Translations under genes and position numbers: made by a program | Part shown: positions 63,290 to 64,000 of the stretch, in pieces | Layout: every line of letters begins with the position of its first letter | How positions within the stretch are numbered: position 1 is the stretch's first letter | Source: an uncultured Bacteroidia bacterium | GTDB taxonomy: Bacteria > Bacteroidota > Bacteroidia > Bacteroidales > F082 | NCBI GenBank assembly: GCA_902786745.1 | Contig: CADADR010000002.1 | Span: 62,001 to 126,000 of the forward strand | Direction: 5' to 3' | Length of the DNA: 64,000 nt | Notes under the pieces: model-generated | Seen by the model: the letters and a program-made list of their open reading frames with translations, nothing else | Database searches by the model: none | What the model was told of the DNA's origin: nothing

Positions 63290-63320
63290 CAAAAATACAT
63301 ATTTCTATTCACTATTGAAA
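63290..63320 (-). promoter_or_regulatory. Promoter of the kinase-VWA-PP2C-helicase operon
   Basis: On the minus strand TTTC (63317-63320), a 19-base spacer and TATTTTTG (63290-63297), which fits the -33/-7 pattern, 23 bases before the ATG at 63266. It suggests that the six genes to 52055 can be transcribed separately from the upstream nuclease gene. Confidence 0.6.
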
Positions 63321-63321
63321 G

Positions 63322-64000
63322 TCAAAACCAAATCTCATCATTAACAGCACTCTCCATTTCGTTTTCCAACTTGTCAGGCAAAGTGTAGAAGAAATCAATG
63401 CCTGTCAACGCTTCAATCTCATCGATGGTCTTTGTATATACCGACAAAGGTTTGTGTCCGGCGACATTCTCAAAGTAAAAGCCAACGCCTTCATATTTGC
63501 CGTCTTTGCAAACCAACAACACTTTATAGAAAGCATCAGGAACCACAACCAGATTGTTTCCAATCACACCGTTTTTGTTTTCTCCCTTAATAGGACCGGC
63601 AGCGATGTAAACATTGCCATATCGACGTGCATAATCACGACATTTTTCCTCCAAGGTCCGCCAGTCACCACCATTTAGATTGTGGTTTTGCGGACAAATG
63701 TTAGTGAAATAGCAACTCTCCAACATCGCCTGGTCATCCCACTTCATATCACCAGCTGGAGCAATATGACCTTTATCCCAACCAGTGTTACGATAATCGT
63801 CGTTATCAGCTTGCCTGCCTTCAACTTCTGGATCAGGATAGAAACGACCAATTCGCTTGCTGGTTCCATTCACTTCCTCAGCAGTCAACTCGTAAGCCAC
63901 CCAATTCGGCAACTTCGTGTCCTTGTTATACGACACAGAATAGCCCTTATGAACAATGACCTGATTCTCTCTGTCATCCATTACCTTAGGCGTTTCAATT
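63322..64000 (-). CDS. DNA/RNA non-specific endonuclease (NUC1 type), 5' end cut by window edge
   Basis: The frame is open to the last base: codons IETPKV lie directly before the first ATG at 63981, and homologues have sequence there, so the true start is probably outside the window. Motifs of the beta-beta-alpha-metal nucleases: WVAYELTAEE, DKGHIAPAGDM with the catalytic His in the position of DRGH, and FTNICPQNHNLNGGDWRTLEEK with the Mg-binding Asn. Many family members are exported and degrade both DNA and RNA. It could be a surface nuclease unrelated to the operon downstream or an effector linked to it; the separate promoter at 63290 favours caution. Confidence 0.85.
   Translation of the reverse strand, partial: IETPKVMDDRENQVIVHKGYSVSYNKDTKLPNWVAYELTAEEVNGTSKRIGRFYPDPEVEGRQADNDDYRNTGWDKGHIAPAGDMKWDDQAMLESCYFTNICPQNHNLNGGDWRTLEEKCRDYARRYGNVYIAAGPIKGENKNGVIGNNLVVVPDAFYKVLLVCKDGKYEGVGFYFENVAGHKPLSVYTKTIDEIEALTGIDFFYTLPDKLENEMESAVNDEIWF

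Overview
The window reads as chromosomal DNA of an anaerobic, fermentative or fumarate-respiring member of the Bacteroidota, most likely order Bacteroidales. Evidence: many -7 boxes of the Bacteroidota type (TAnnTTTG) and few Shine-Dalgarno sites; secreted C10 cysteine peptidases with a type IX secretion (T9SS) sorting domain; a Na+-pumping NADH:quinone oxidoreductase (Nqr) next to a three-subunit fumarate reductase; a membrane pyrophosphatase; and a DUF1343/NamZ muramidase. No rRNA, phage integrase, transposase or CRISPR array was seen. Two tRNA genes, Arg(UCU) and Tyr(GUA), lie near 27.6-28.3 kb. The species cannot be named from this sequence.

Layout. 0-2 kb: the 3' end of a helix-hairpin-helix protein and an exported protein of unknown role. 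2-12.7 kb: four tandem paralogous secreted C10 (streptopain-like) proteases. 12.8-16 kb, minus strand: a thymidylate/folate operon (DUF151 nuclease-like protein, nucleoside symporter, thyA, folA). 16.3-34.5 kb: housekeeping genes (pyrophosphatase, DUF1573 protein, aminotransferases, NamZ, FtsX-type permease, nth, TPR/coiled-coil protein, LolD-like ATPase, RRM protein, ligA, an outer-membrane barrel, a PfkB kinase). 34.5-38.4 kb, minus strand: a six-gene cluster around a sensory-type [FeFe]-hydrogenase-like protein, with DRTGG, histidine-kinase-like ATPase and PHP proteins. 38.6-50.2 kb: an energy block in which AspA makes fumarate, NqrA-F oxidises NADH and pumps Na+, and FrdCAB reduces fumarate to succinate.

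50.2-64 kb is an accessory region that looks like a defence island. It begins with an AbiEi/AbiEii type IV toxin-antitoxin pair. Then, on the minus strand, a tight operon with its own promoter encodes a protein kinase with zinc ribbon and possible FHA-like tail, a TerY-like VWA protein, a PP2C phosphatase, a 2302-residue DUF4011/SF1 helicase with Vsr-like nuclease and DUF3320 domains, a TerY-C-like zinc protein, and a TPR protein with a membrane anchor. Upstream, and cut by the window edge, is a DNA/RNA non-specific endonuclease. The kinase-VWA-phosphatase part matches the described TerY-P triad. Its coupling to a giant helicase-nuclease is the best candidate here for a little-described system.

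A second theme is short dispersed repeats. Palindrome-like elements lie between genes and have also entered reading frames without breaking them, in the helix-hairpin-helix gene, nqrA and nqrF. They add short hydrophilic peptides to otherwise conserved proteins, much like Rickettsia palindromic elements.
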